Assembly: GCF_021389935.1 (NCBI RefSeq)
Contig: NZ_CP089979.1
Location: 6,348,501 to 6,412,500 of the forward strand
From: Fulvivirga ligni
Lineage (GTDB): Bacteria; Bacteroidota; Bacteroidia; Cytophagales; Cyclobacteriaceae
Direction: 5' to 3'
DNA: 64,000 nt
In this document: one piece after another, positions 36,763 through 44,984 of the stretch
Numbering within the stretch: the stretch's first letter is position 1
Layout of the letters: each line of letters starts with the position of its first letter
The notes under the pieces: model-generated
What the model saw: the letters and a program-made list of their open reading frames with translations, nothing else
Database searches by the model: none
Told to the model about the DNA's origin: nothing
Translations under genes and position numbers: made by a program

Positions 36763-37299
36763 TCATTTAGGCCCAGTGGCTATGATCTTCTGGTGAACTA
36801 CACAATCTTCATCATGTGCACCCGGCAAGTAGCCAATACTCATTAAAAATTCACCTACTATTTCACCTCCGGTAAACTTAAAAGTCTTCTTAAAAAGCTT
36901 TACCCATTCTGGCTTGGTTTTGGGGTGATGGTGCTCGAGCCACTTTTCGAAAGAACCATGTTCCTTTTGTAGCTCAATTATCTTTTTGGCATTTTCAATA
37001 GCTGCATTCACCTTTAGTTTATTACGTATAATACCAGCATCTTGCAACAGCCTTTCCCGGTCCTGCTCTGTATATGCAGCGATCTTTTGAATATTAAAAT
37101 CATCATAGGCCTTTCTGAAAGATTCTTCCTTCTTCAGAATTGTTTCCCAGCTCAATCCAGCCTGATTAATTTCCATGATTAGCCTGCCTAGCAGTTCGTT
37201 ATCATCATGAATAGGAAAACCGTAGTGGTGATCATGATATTTTTTATGTAGAGACTTTCTCGGCTCAGGCATGGTCTGGATCGCAGTGCAGTATGACAT
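36763..37299 (-). CDS. tag: DNA-3-methyladenine glycosylase I
   Basis: The 178-residue protein has TAG signatures: HDDNELLGRLIMEINQAGLSWETILKKEESFRKAYDDF, with the catalytic-pocket Glu and Trp, and DAGIIRNKLKVNAAIENA. The structural zinc would be held by Cys4, a His near residue 18, and the C-terminal GAHDEDCVVH His/Cys pair. It removes 3-methyladenine from alkylated DNA. The canonical N-terminal CxW motif is replaced by CTAI, a small deviation. Confidence 0.88.
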   Translation of the reverse strand: MSYCTAIQTMPEPRKSLHKKYHDHHYGFPIHDDNELLGRLIMEINQAGLSWETILKKEESFRKAYDDFNIQKIAAYTEQDRERLLQDAGIIRNKLKVNAAIENAKKIIELQKEHGSFEKWLEHHHPKTKPEWVKLFKKTFKFTGGEIVGEFLMSIGYLPGAHDEDCVVHQKIIATGPK

Positions 37300-37447
37300 G
37301 GTTTATGATTGGGTTAAATAAAAACATACGGGTTGACTGAAATGCTGTTTCGTTATTTCGGAAAACATAATTGATTCTGAGAAAAAGGATGCTGTGCTGC
37401 AGATGAAATCTGTCAAAACTAAGGCCTCATCCGATCTTAAACCCCAC

Positions 37448-37984
37448 CTATATTAATCGCTCCAACTTTACAGCCAGCCAACTGACAATAGTAAAATAAA
37501 CAACAGGCATAACAATGTAGAGATAATAAAAATATGGAGTATCTGCTGGCCAGAAAAACCCGTGTTCAAAACTACCTATCACAGACTTAAAAGAAAATAT
37601 ATTAATAGGAAGTGGATATAGCATAACAATCACCTTGAAAGCAATTGAAGAATTAGTAATTCGAAAGAAATATCCATGGTCATATTCCAAATTATAAAAA
37701 AATATAATATTCAGAATAAGAAAAACTACCACTGGAAAAACAAAGATCCTAAACTTCTGAAGAGGAAACCAAATCACTGTTGCAATAGAAAATAAAAGTA
37801 ATACGGCCTGCAATAAAATAGGGGTGAGAAACTCCCATGCATCAAATCCAAAATATAGCTCATCCGATGCAATATATACAAACTCCATCATTACGTTCAG
37901 GATAAAGTTTAATACTATGCATACAAAAGCTATATTAAGGTCTTTTTTTAATGTGAAGGCCTGTTGCTTTAAAGAATATGACAT
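37448..37984 (-). CDS. Integral membrane protein of unknown function
   Basis: I do not recognise this 178-residue protein. It has five probable membrane helices (about 17-40, 50-68, 72-92, 108-128, 152-172), no signal peptide and few conserved polar residues. It is monocistronic, divergent from a Crp/Fnr regulator. Confidence 0.6.
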   Translation of the reverse strand: MSYSLKQQAFTLKKDLNIAFVCIVLNFILNVMMEFVYIASDELYFGFDAWEFLTPILLQAVLLLFSIATVIWFPLQKFRIFVFPVVVFLILNIIFFYNLEYDHGYFFRITNSSIAFKVIVMLYPLPINIFSFKSVIGSFEHGFFWPADTPYFYYLYIVMPVVYFTIVSWLAVKLERLI

Positions 37985-38126
37985 GATGTTAAAAATAACA
38001 TAAATCTTTCAGCTATTCTTAAAGATTTTCTCAAGCCCCGTAAGTCTTCACCAACAGAACAACAATCCTTTAACCCATTTAAAATGAATTAATTAGATTT
38101 AGGCTTACTCTGTTTTAATCACACTG

Positions 38127-38696
38127 ATGCAAAATTTCGAAACTTACCTCCACGACTTCGTAAAACTTCCCGCCGATGCTATGCAGGCTTTATTAGATCT
38201 CTTTACTCCGGTGAGCATGGAAAAGCAGTTTCATTTTGCCAGAGAAGGCGAATATTGTAAAAAGCTCTGCTTTATTCAGGAAGGGATTATGCGTGCATAC
38301 TATAGAAACCCAAAAGGAGAAGAGTTCAATAAGTTGTTTTTTGTTAACCCCGCCATAGTAGGAGGATACTCGTCTCTGATCACGGGCAACAAAAATATGA
38401 TCAACATCCAATGCCTCACCGAATGCACTTTACTCCAGGCTAATTTTCAAGACATTCTGGACCTGTACGAGGAGTTTCCACTTGTAGAGAGACTGAACAG
38501 GATCATTGCTGAAGACTTCTTTGTGAAAAAAGAAAGAAGAGAAATGACGCTGGTAATGAATGACGCCTCTGAAAGATATAAGATATTTAAAGAGGAATAT
38601 CCACAACTGGAAAATCAGATTGCCCAGTATCATGTAGCCTCTTATTTAGGTGTAACACCCACGCAGCTCAGTAGGATTAGAGCAAAAAGAGCCTAA
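38127..38696 (+). CDS. Crp/Fnr family transcriptional regulator
   Basis: The 189-residue protein has a cyclic-nucleotide-binding-like beta-roll (about 15-125: KQFHFAREGEYCKKLCFIQEGIMRAYY, FFVNPAIVGGYSSLITG) and a C-terminal helix-turn-helix (QYHVASYLGVTPTQLSRIRAKR). The residues that hold cAMP in Crp are not evident, as in most small Bacteroidota members, so the ligand is unknown. It precedes the YiaA/B gene by 77 bp on the same strand and may control it. Confidence 0.85.
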   Translation: MQNFETYLHDFVKLPADAMQALLDLFTPVSMEKQFHFAREGEYCKKLCFIQEGIMRAYYRNPKGEEFNKLFFVNPAIVGGYSSLITGNKNMINIQCLTECTLLQANFQDILDLYEEFPLVERLNRIIAEDFFVKKERREMTLVMNDASERYKIFKEEYPQLENQIAQYHVASYLGVTPTQLSRIRAKRA

Positions 38697-38773
38697 AGTG
38701 TTTTCTTTACATATGTAAATGTTTCTCATCTCGGAGCCTTCCATATTTGCTTCATAATCAAATGATAAAAGTT

Positions 38774-39247
38774 ATGAATCAAAGCACATTCACAACTCCG
38801 ACAGAAGATAGCTCTTCTACAAAAAGAGATTTCAAAGGAAAGAAGCTAAATGTAAGCAAACCATCAAATGCTTTCGTGGCAGTATCCTGGTGTACCCTCA
38901 TTGTCGGAATGACGGCCTATTTTATTGGTCTTTATAATGCTGAAATGCTATTGAACGAGAAAGGATATTACTTTTCAATAATAATGTTTGGCTTATTTTC
39001 AGTGGTATCAGTACAGAAAAGTGTCCGCGATAGACTAGAAGGTATTCCTGTGACGGATATCTATTACGGCATCAGCTGGTTCTCCGCCTTATTATCGGTA
39101 ACCCTGCTTATAGTAGGTCTATGGAATGCCGACTTAACCCTAAGCGAAAAAGGCTTCTACGGCATGAGCTTTCTGCTAAGTATGTTCTCTGCCATTGCCG
39201 TACAGAAAAATACCCGCGACCTGCAGAGTTATCCGGATAATGACTAA
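38774..39247 (+). CDS. YiaA/YiaB family inner-membrane protein
   Basis: The 157-residue product (ATG at 38774; ATG at 38762 and TTG at 38747 also in frame) has two tandem YiaAB units. Each has a helical pair with a GLYNAEMLLNEKGYYFSIIMFGLFS or GLWNADLTLSEKGFYGMSFLLS hairpin and a V/A-VQK-x(2)-RD end. The function of the family is unknown. A strong terminator follows. Confidence 0.83.
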   Translation: MNQSTFTTPTEDSSSTKRDFKGKKLNVSKPSNAFVAVSWCTLIVGMTAYFIGLYNAEMLLNEKGYYFSIIMFGLFSVVSVQKSVRDRLEGIPVTDIYYGISWFSALLSVTLLIVGLWNADLTLSEKGFYGMSFLLSMFSAIAVQKNTRDLQSYPDND

Positions 39248-39258
39248 AAATAATATTA

Positions 39259-39287
39259 AGAAAGACTTCCTTGAAGGAGGTCTTTCT
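39259..39287 (+). terminator. Hairpin terminator after the YiaA/B gene
   Basis: A 12-bp stem with one G-T pair (AGAAAGAC and TCC against GGA and GTCTTTCT) around a TTGAA loop begins 12 bp after the stop. The T tract is inside the 3' arm rather than after it. Confidence 0.6.
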
Positions 39288-39295
39288 GCCTTAAA

Positions 39296-39420
39296 TTGTT
39301 GGTGATAGCACAAGCAGTTTATAAATATCTCTTGCCTCTTAGCCTCTGTTGGTGTCATCAACTACAATAGCGTAAAACTACAATACTTAGCCTCTGTTGG
39401 TGTTATCACCAACAATGGCG
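39296..39420. repeat. Short interspersed repeat cluster (TGTTGGTGTTATCACCAACA family)
   Basis: Two 35-bp direct repeats (39338-39372 and 39386-39420, 4 mismatches, 48-bp period) begin CTTAGCCTCTGTTGGTGT. The second contains a perfect GTTGGTG / CACCAAC hairpin with a TTAT loop. A shorter related piece, TTGTTGGTGATAGCAC, lies at 39296-39311, and another is at 40338-40360 beyond the next gene. Confidence 0.65.
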
Positions 39421-39462
39421 AGGAATTACCAAAATCCATATCCGGATATAAAAACTAATGCA

Positions 39463-40287
39463 ATGAAGAATGGAACAAAAATAATTTTCGTGGTCGTTAC
39501 ACTAACACTTGCAATTTGTATTGGACACATCTTAAACGATCATGGTGGCTCAGCCCTGAGAAATATATTAGACACAATAACATTAGGTTCGTTAATAGTT
39601 TTTATTCTTTCTTTGAGCCTGCTCTCCTTTTCTTTCAAAAGATACGCTAAAAGTATCATCATTTGGATTTTACTGTTAATTAGCAGCCCATTAGCACTCA
39701 CCACTATAATTAATCTTCATAGGGAACTTACAGTAAGACTCTCCATAACAACAACCCCAAATGAGTTTCGCTATGAGCTAAATGTGACACCTAACTATAA
39801 GCAAGATATAGACATGTTGCAGAAGAAGGTTGACAGCCTAGTTGAACTTAAGACAATTGCCATCCCTTCAGAATACACTCGGCGATATTTCAACGGCAAT
39901 TTCTATAATGATAATATAGACAGACACTGGGCAATAGACATATCTACAAGTAACTACCAATCATGTCTTATTGATACTCTATTTTACGACAAAAATGGAA
40001 AAGATATTATTGCGGGCCTGCTTATAACCAAAACCACCAATTATAACAATGAAATAGAATATAATGGCTATGGATTTAGATATAACAAAACATCTATGAA
40101 ACCTTTTGAAATCTTAAAATATATCATGACGGGTTATGACAATGCGACATCATGCTCCCAACTCCTTAGATATTATTATTTAAAAAAAATAGGCTCTGAT
40201 GGAGAGGAATACAATATGAATGATATTAGGTTTCTAAACAGAAAAAATGATACACTGCTACCTGAACAAGCTCACATAAAAAAATGA
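39463..40287 (+). CDS. Membrane protein of unknown function flanked by repeats
   Basis: I start this gene at the ATG at 39463 (274 residues), because the frame upstream lies inside the repeat. The protein is not recognised. It has three N-terminal membrane helices (about 8-26, 40-60, 66-88) and a soluble part of about 180 residues rich in Asn, Tyr and Ile. Its codons are noticeably AT-rich compared with neighbours, and related short repeats lie on both sides, which suggests an acquired gene. Confidence 0.5.
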   Translation: MKNGTKIIFVVVTLTLAICIGHILNDHGGSALRNILDTITLGSLIVFILSLSLLSFSFKRYAKSIIIWILLLISSPLALTTIINLHRELTVRLSITTTPNEFRYELNVTPNYKQDIDMLQKKVDSLVELKTIAIPSEYTRRYFNGNFYNDNIDRHWAIDISTSNYQSCLIDTLFYDKNGKDIIAGLLITKTTNYNNEIEYNGYGFRYNKTSMKPFEILKYIMTGYDNATSCSQLLRYYYLKKIGSDGEEYNMNDIRFLNRKNDTLLPEQAHIKK

Positions 40288-40337
40288 TACTTGATTGAAT
40301 AATTAATATGTGTTACTGGCAAATCCGGTAGAATATA

Positions 40338-40360
40338 GGTGGTAACACCAACAATGACAT
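40338..40360. repeat. Distal copy of the GTTGGTG/CACCAAC repeat
   Basis: GGTGGTAACACCAACAATGA reproduces the core of the repeat cluster at 39296-39420 (ACCAACAATG shared) downstream of the AT-rich membrane-protein gene. Confidence 0.5.
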
Positions 40361-40412
40361 AATACCAATAACATTGAATTGAGAATCCTGCAACAATATG
40401 AAAGTGCGAGAA

Positions 40413-41939
40413 TTACTCTTTACATACCCTTCTCACCAAATCTCCCAACTTTATTACGTAAAATCCTGAATTTAAATTAGATACATCTATTATTAGCTGA
40501 GCATCATTATTTAAATTTGCTTTGGTTAAATGAGTCACATCATCTCCCAAGACATTAAATATTTTAAAATATTCGCCACCTGATATGGCGCCTTCAACAG
40601 TAATCTGATTAAAGACTGGATTAGGATAAATATTCAGTTGATTGATTTCCAGATAAGGAATACTTACATGTCTTATGGACGAGTAGTTAAATTGACCATC
40701 CATATCTGTTTGTTTTAGACGATAGTATGCTTTGCCAATAGGGTTTTGATCCTTAAAAGTATATCTTAATACTTCGGAAGAATTACCAGCTCCTTTCACC
40801 TTTCCTAGGGTCACCCAATTCATTCCATTTCCTGAACGCTCTACAGCAAAGTAGTCATTATTGATTTCCGAAGCAGTTTGCCACTCTAATAACACGCTCA
40901 ACTGATCAGTCAAGGAAGCTTTAAAATTTACCAGTTCTACTGGCAACACAGTAACAGTAGATGCAGCAACTTCAAATAAAGAGAATGAGGTTAAACTATC
41001 ATGTTCAACGGGCAAACTTTTAGCTACTCCGTCACACTTATCTCTCCCGGTAGCAGCACCATCTTTTAGAATGGTATAGGAGGTATAAGCATTATCGGTA
41101 TAATCTGCAGGATTTAAGGTAATATTATAGTTGGTGATACCCCCTCCCGGGTTGGTTATTTCCCAAGAACCATTACCAACCCTATATTGTACATCCTGAA
41201 AATCTCCTGTACCGCAGATCACTATATTATCCAAAGCGCCTACACCTGTACTATCATGAAAAATTGCCGAAATCACCCCGCTGCCAATGTTTGATTTAAT
41301 GGAAGCAAACTGAAGCCCGTCCCCTCCACCTGCATCCACATGTGTCCCTCCCACCGGAAAATCATAGGAAAAACCCTGAGCGACACTTCGGCGCACCTCA
41401 CCTTCTATCAACTTGTCCACATCTCCATTATTGCCCGAATTAAGAATTGCTGCAGGATCATTATTCTTTACATAAATATAATTGGAAGAAACAGCTTGCA
41501 GAACGCCCTGATCAAGGCTGACAACTCCAGATGCATCTACTTCCACGACACTTCCCAACTTTAATACCGCACCAACATCTTTCTTCACGATAACATTGTA
41601 AAAATCATTAACTCCTGTAAAAGATCCTGATATAATTTGCGTATTAGAACCTACAAAGACTTCATCTCCGGTGGTGGTGAAGGTTCCTGAATTATACATG
41701 CTTCCTGTAAGCTGCACTTCTGCCGCAGTATTCACATATGTTCCTTCAATTGTGATAGTGCTATCAACATAAACTGCAACATTTGCAGGCACTGTTTCTA
41801 CCGAAGCTAGTGTTCCTGAAGCTGTTCCTACAATATAAAGGCTACCACTCGTACCATCGTCAATGAAGATTTGGGCCTTGGCCTGAACACTATAAAAGGC
41901 AATTAGCATTAATGAAAAATATTTACTCATAGCCACCAT
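40413..41939 (-). CDS. Surface protein with T9SS type A sorting domain
   Basis: The 508-residue protein has a signal peptide (to about residue 22, AKAQ), a beta-rich repetitive body (STITIEGTYVNTAAEVQLTG and similar), an Ig/Fn3-like segment (VELVNFKASLTDQLSVLLEWQTASEINNDYFAVERS) and a C-terminal sorting domain (LNIYPNPVFNQITVEG ... SGFYVIKLGDLVRRV). It is exported by T9SS and probably attached to the surface. No enzyme motif is visible; adhesion is the likely class. Its start is 4 bp from the end of the extended frame of the upstream broken gene. Confidence 0.8.
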   Translation of the reverse strand: MVAMSKYFSLMLIAFYSVQAKAQIFIDDGTSGSLYIVGTASGTLASVETVPANVAVYVDSTITIEGTYVNTAAEVQLTGSMYNSGTFTTTGDEVFVGSNTQIISGSFTGVNDFYNVIVKKDVGAVLKLGSVVEVDASGVVSLDQGVLQAVSSNYIYVKNNDPAAILNSGNNGDVDKLIEGEVRRSVAQGFSYDFPVGGTHVDAGGGDGLQFASIKSNIGSGVISAIFHDSTGVGALDNIVICGTGDFQDVQYRVGNGSWEITNPGGGITNYNITLNPADYTDNAYTSYTILKDGAATGRDKCDGVAKSLPVEHDSLTSFSLFEVAASTVTVLPVELVNFKASLTDQLSVLLEWQTASEINNDYFAVERSGNGMNWVTLGKVKGAGNSSEVLRYTFKDQNPIGKAYYRLKQTDMDGQFNYSSIRHVSIPYLEINQLNIYPNPVFNQITVEGAISGGEYFKIFNVLGDDVTHLTKANLNNDAQLIIDVSNLNSGFYVIKLGDLVRRVCKE

Positions 41940-41943
41940 AAAA

Positions 41944-42711
41944 TTATAGTTTCTTAAATCTAAAGGAGCCTTTATAGGTGATCACATTATGTGCACTTAT
42001 TACGAAACTCCCACTACTTACGAAAAAGAAAGCGCTTACATCCATATTAACTATTCTGAAATGTGTTGCATCATAAGGGGCTATATAATTTCTATAGCTA
42101 TAGGCAGCATCCCCTTACAGTAAACCTGAGAGATGAATGAGCTTATGAACCTCAGTAGTGCCACTTACATTACTTGCTTGTGTATTTACTGGATGAACCG
42201 AGGTATCAAAAGAATAACCTTCAGGCAGTTTGAATATATAGGATCCAGACCCGGCTGTAGCTCCGGTGATGTTAGTATGTGAATACTCAAAGTTCACCGT
42301 TACCCATCCACCATCATCGGTAGCATAGATATAGTCGTTTATGGTTGTGGTTGCCTTGTTTGGAGCTGTGCCTGTTGCCGTGATGGTGAGCGTTTCTACT
42401 GGCGAAGTAACTAGCGTACTTACAGTCCTCCAGTTCGTGGCATCTTCGTCCGGTGTGACAGCAGTGTTGGTAGTGGTTAAGTGCTTGTATAAAGAGCCAT
42501 TATATAAAACCACATAATTAGCAGAGTAGGTAGCTCCCGAAGTCCATGTAGTTGAAAAAGCAGCATCTTTTATATTTCCATTCACTTCTAATTTTTCAGT
42601 AGGCGTGGTGGTGCCTATACCAACATTTCCCGTTTGAGCTTGAGCATTATATACAATAAACAATGATAACATCACAACCACATATATTAACTTCTTCATT
42701 TTTAGGTCCAT
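41944..42711 (-). pseudogene. Exported tail-fibre-like protein interrupted by an in-frame TAA
   Basis: From the ATG at 42711 (or 42699) a signal peptide (VYNAQAQ) is followed by GNVGIGTTTPTEKLEVNG, a motif typical of Bacteroidota fibre/S74-like exported proteins. The frame stops at TAA (42117-42115) after 198 codons. It then continues open in the same frame for 56 more codons to TAA at 41944, reading coherent beta-rich sequence (APYDATHFRIVNMDVSAFFF). One C-to-T change, CAA to TAA, would explain the break. The full length would be 255 residues, ending 4 bp before the T9SS gene start. Confidence 0.65.
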
Positions 42712-42922
42712 ATTATTCAGCTTTGTGTTAAAGAATTATCTAGATGAGACTTGTTATGAGCAGATGGCAATCAGTGTGCGCCTTTTTCACTAACATAATC
42801 GACTCCCATCGTTCGCTCATTCCATACCTAAAATAATCTCATTTTCAGACCGTTCCTACTTAAAAAAATGAAGGTATAATGCGTTTGTAATTTTTAATGA
42901 TTATTATGCCTCATAAAATGAA

Positions 42923-43891
42923 ATGATTCAATTCAATAAAACTATACTCATCCTTTTAATAATTTTATTTCATAAGTTCACTTGTTCTGCTCAAGCCATA
43001 CCCCCTTCCCCATTCTTCGGTCTGAAAGACAAAAAAGAGGCTTCTCAAATATTATTTCCTGAGTTAATCTGCAAGAACACATGGGAAACCAAAGGGACCT
43101 TTTCGCCTGACGGCACATTATTCATATATACTGTACAATGGCTCTACTCAGGAGGCACTTTGATGTACGTAAAACTTAAAAATGGCGAATGGACTACCCC
43201 TGAGATCACCCCGTTCTCAGGAGAATATGGTGGCGTAGATCCTATATTTTCACCAGATGGAAAAAAGATATACTTTACATCCAGAAGACCTATAGATGAA
43301 AAAGATACGACTAGAGACGATACCAACTTATGGTATGTTGAAGTTTCAGGGCATACATTTGGAACAGCTAAGGCTTTACACCATTCTCTTAACACAGCTG
43401 ATAATGAATTCCATACCTCTGTCTCGAACCGAGGCACGATATTCTTTCACACTAAGAATGAATCTTCAAATTCCATGGATATTTATAAGGCCAAGTGGAC
43501 AGATGACCAATACCTTGTAGAACCTTTAGATTCAGTCATAAATACATCGCACGGTGAATTTGATGTTTACATCTCCCCTGATGAAGATTATCTTATTTTC
43601 AGTTCTAACCGACCGGGTGGCTTTGGCAGCACTGATTTATATATATCGTTTTATGAGAATGGTCAATGGCAGGCTCCTATTAATTTAGGAGACAAAATAA
43701 ATACTAGCAGTAGTGAATATGCACCTTGCCTCTCATCCGGAATATTAACCTACGCTAGCAACAGGATGCTGGAACCATGGAGTTCTGAGAACAAAAAAGA
43801 TTACCAGACACTGATGCAAAAGATTAACAGCTTTGATAATCAAACAAATAACATCTGGTGGATTAATATTGATGTGGATCACTATAGGTAA
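42923..43891 (+). CDS. Exported PD40/TolB-like beta-propeller protein
   Basis: The 322-residue protein has a signal peptide ending near residue 24 (CSAQ) and several PD40 blades with FSPDG-type turns (GTFSPDGTLFIYTV, FSPDGKKIYFTSRRP, SPDEDYLIFSSNRPGGFGSTDLYIS, GILTYASNRML). The propeller resembles the N-terminal part of OmpA-linked TolB-like proteins but has no OmpA domain. It is probably a periplasmic or surface binding protein. Confidence 0.75.
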   Translation: MIQFNKTILILLIILFHKFTCSAQAIPPSPFFGLKDKKEASQILFPELICKNTWETKGTFSPDGTLFIYTVQWLYSGGTLMYVKLKNGEWTTPEITPFSGEYGGVDPIFSPDGKKIYFTSRRPIDEKDTTRDDTNLWYVEVSGHTFGTAKALHHSLNTADNEFHTSVSNRGTIFFHTKNESSNSMDIYKAKWTDDQYLVEPLDSVINTSHGEFDVYISPDEDYLIFSSNRPGGFGSTDLYISFYENGQWQAPINLGDKINTSSSEYAPCLSSGILTYASNRMLEPWSSENKKDYQTLMQKINSFDNQTNNIWWINIDVDHYR

Positions 43892-43896
43892 CGATT

Positions 43897-44427
43897 TTAG
43901 ATGGCGTACCAAACACATTCTTCCAATCTGGTGCAGTCGCTAAGCTTTGGATGTTTGAAATCACCTTGTTTTATCATTCCTATCCTTTTCATCACAGCCT
44001 CCGAAGGCTTGTTCACCACGGGGCAAACCGCTATTACTTTCTTCAACTTGAGCTCTTGAAAGGCAAATTGCATGCAGCGCTTTGCTCCCTCGGTAGCATA
44101 GCCCTTTCCCCAAGCAGACTTTTTTAGCCTCCAGCCAATATCCACGGCAGGATTAAAAGGCGACGGGTAATCTTGCCAACTCAGACCAATAAATCCGATG
44201 AAATTTTGATCGTTTAAGGTTTCAACCGCAAAATAGTTAAATCCGAAGCTTTCAAAATGTGCCTGCTGACGTTCTATGAAAGCTAAGGCATCATCCCTTG
44301 TTTGGGTTTGTGGGAAAAACCTCATCACCTCAGGATCCGCTATCATTTGCGCAAAGCCCTCCAAATCTCTACTATTCCAATTACGAAATCCCAGCCTCTC
44401 TGATGTAAATAAGTAGTTATTGCTCAT
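43897..44427 (-). CDS. GNAT family acetyltransferase (RimJ/RimL-like)
   Basis: The ATG at 44427 is preferred over the GTG at 44442. The 176-residue product has the acetyl-CoA region IGWRLKKSAWGKGYATEGAKRCMQFAF, plus VVNKPSEAVMKRIGM, and starts with FTSERLGFRNWNSRDLEGFAQM, typical of the acetyltransferase_3 group that modifies ribosomal-protein or small-molecule amines. It is monocistronic, converging on the PD40 gene with a 5-bp gap. Confidence 0.83.
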   Translation of the reverse strand: MSNNYLFTSERLGFRNWNSRDLEGFAQMIADPEVMRFFPQTQTRDDALAFIERQQAHFESFGFNYFAVETLNDQNFIGFIGLSWQDYPSPFNPAVDIGWRLKKSAWGKGYATEGAKRCMQFAFQELKLKKVIAVCPVVNKPSEAVMKRIGMIKQGDFKHPKLSDCTRLEECVWYAI

Positions 44428-44984
44428 TGAATTACCTAACACTTGATAGATTTTTATACTAAGTCTTCAAAACGTATCAAACAGATACTGGGTTACTGTA
44501 GCAAACACCTTCACCAACTTCGAAACAATTTTATACATGGAAGTAACTATTGATTATTCATTAAAATTTAATGACTTAATTAAGCTTTATACCCATGCAT
44601 TTACCTCAAATATTACATTAATAATTTTAGGTCATCATTCACTCTCCTTTCCTTCTCAAGAAGGAACCACTCTTACTCAAGTTATATCTTATCTCAATTA
44701 ATACCCCTCTATAAAACAGATTTTAATAGCAGAATAACACACTCAGGTACTATTTCGCAATAGTTAATTACTGACTTCTTAAACTCAGAAATATTATTAT
44801 TCCACAAACAATTCAGCAACGTAAGGTTTGCAATATTTTCATAAAAAAAAGCAACCGGCAAATGCTTAGCTTTTGTAATGTAACTGTAATAATTGAGGCC
44901 GGAACTTGGGAATAGTGTTGACTATCTAACTCCTCTTAAAACAGTTAAAACTAACTTTTTTAACCGAACATTTAGATTACGAAA
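44428..44984. other. Gene-poor AT-rich region of 557 bp
   Basis: I see no convincing gene. A 54-codon frame at 44537-44701 (plus) has no recognisable features. The region should carry the promoter of the following T9SS protein; TTAGCTTTTG at about 44866 is a loose -7-like match but no good -33 partner is visible. Confidence 0.4.

Noticed and set aside
39296-39420. CRISPR array
   Set aside because: Only two full repeats, imperfect, with a 13-bp spacer between them and no cas genes.
44537-44701. 54-codon ORF in the gap before the large T9SS protein
   Set aside because: Composition is that of AT-rich spacer and no motif, signal or conserved pattern is visible.
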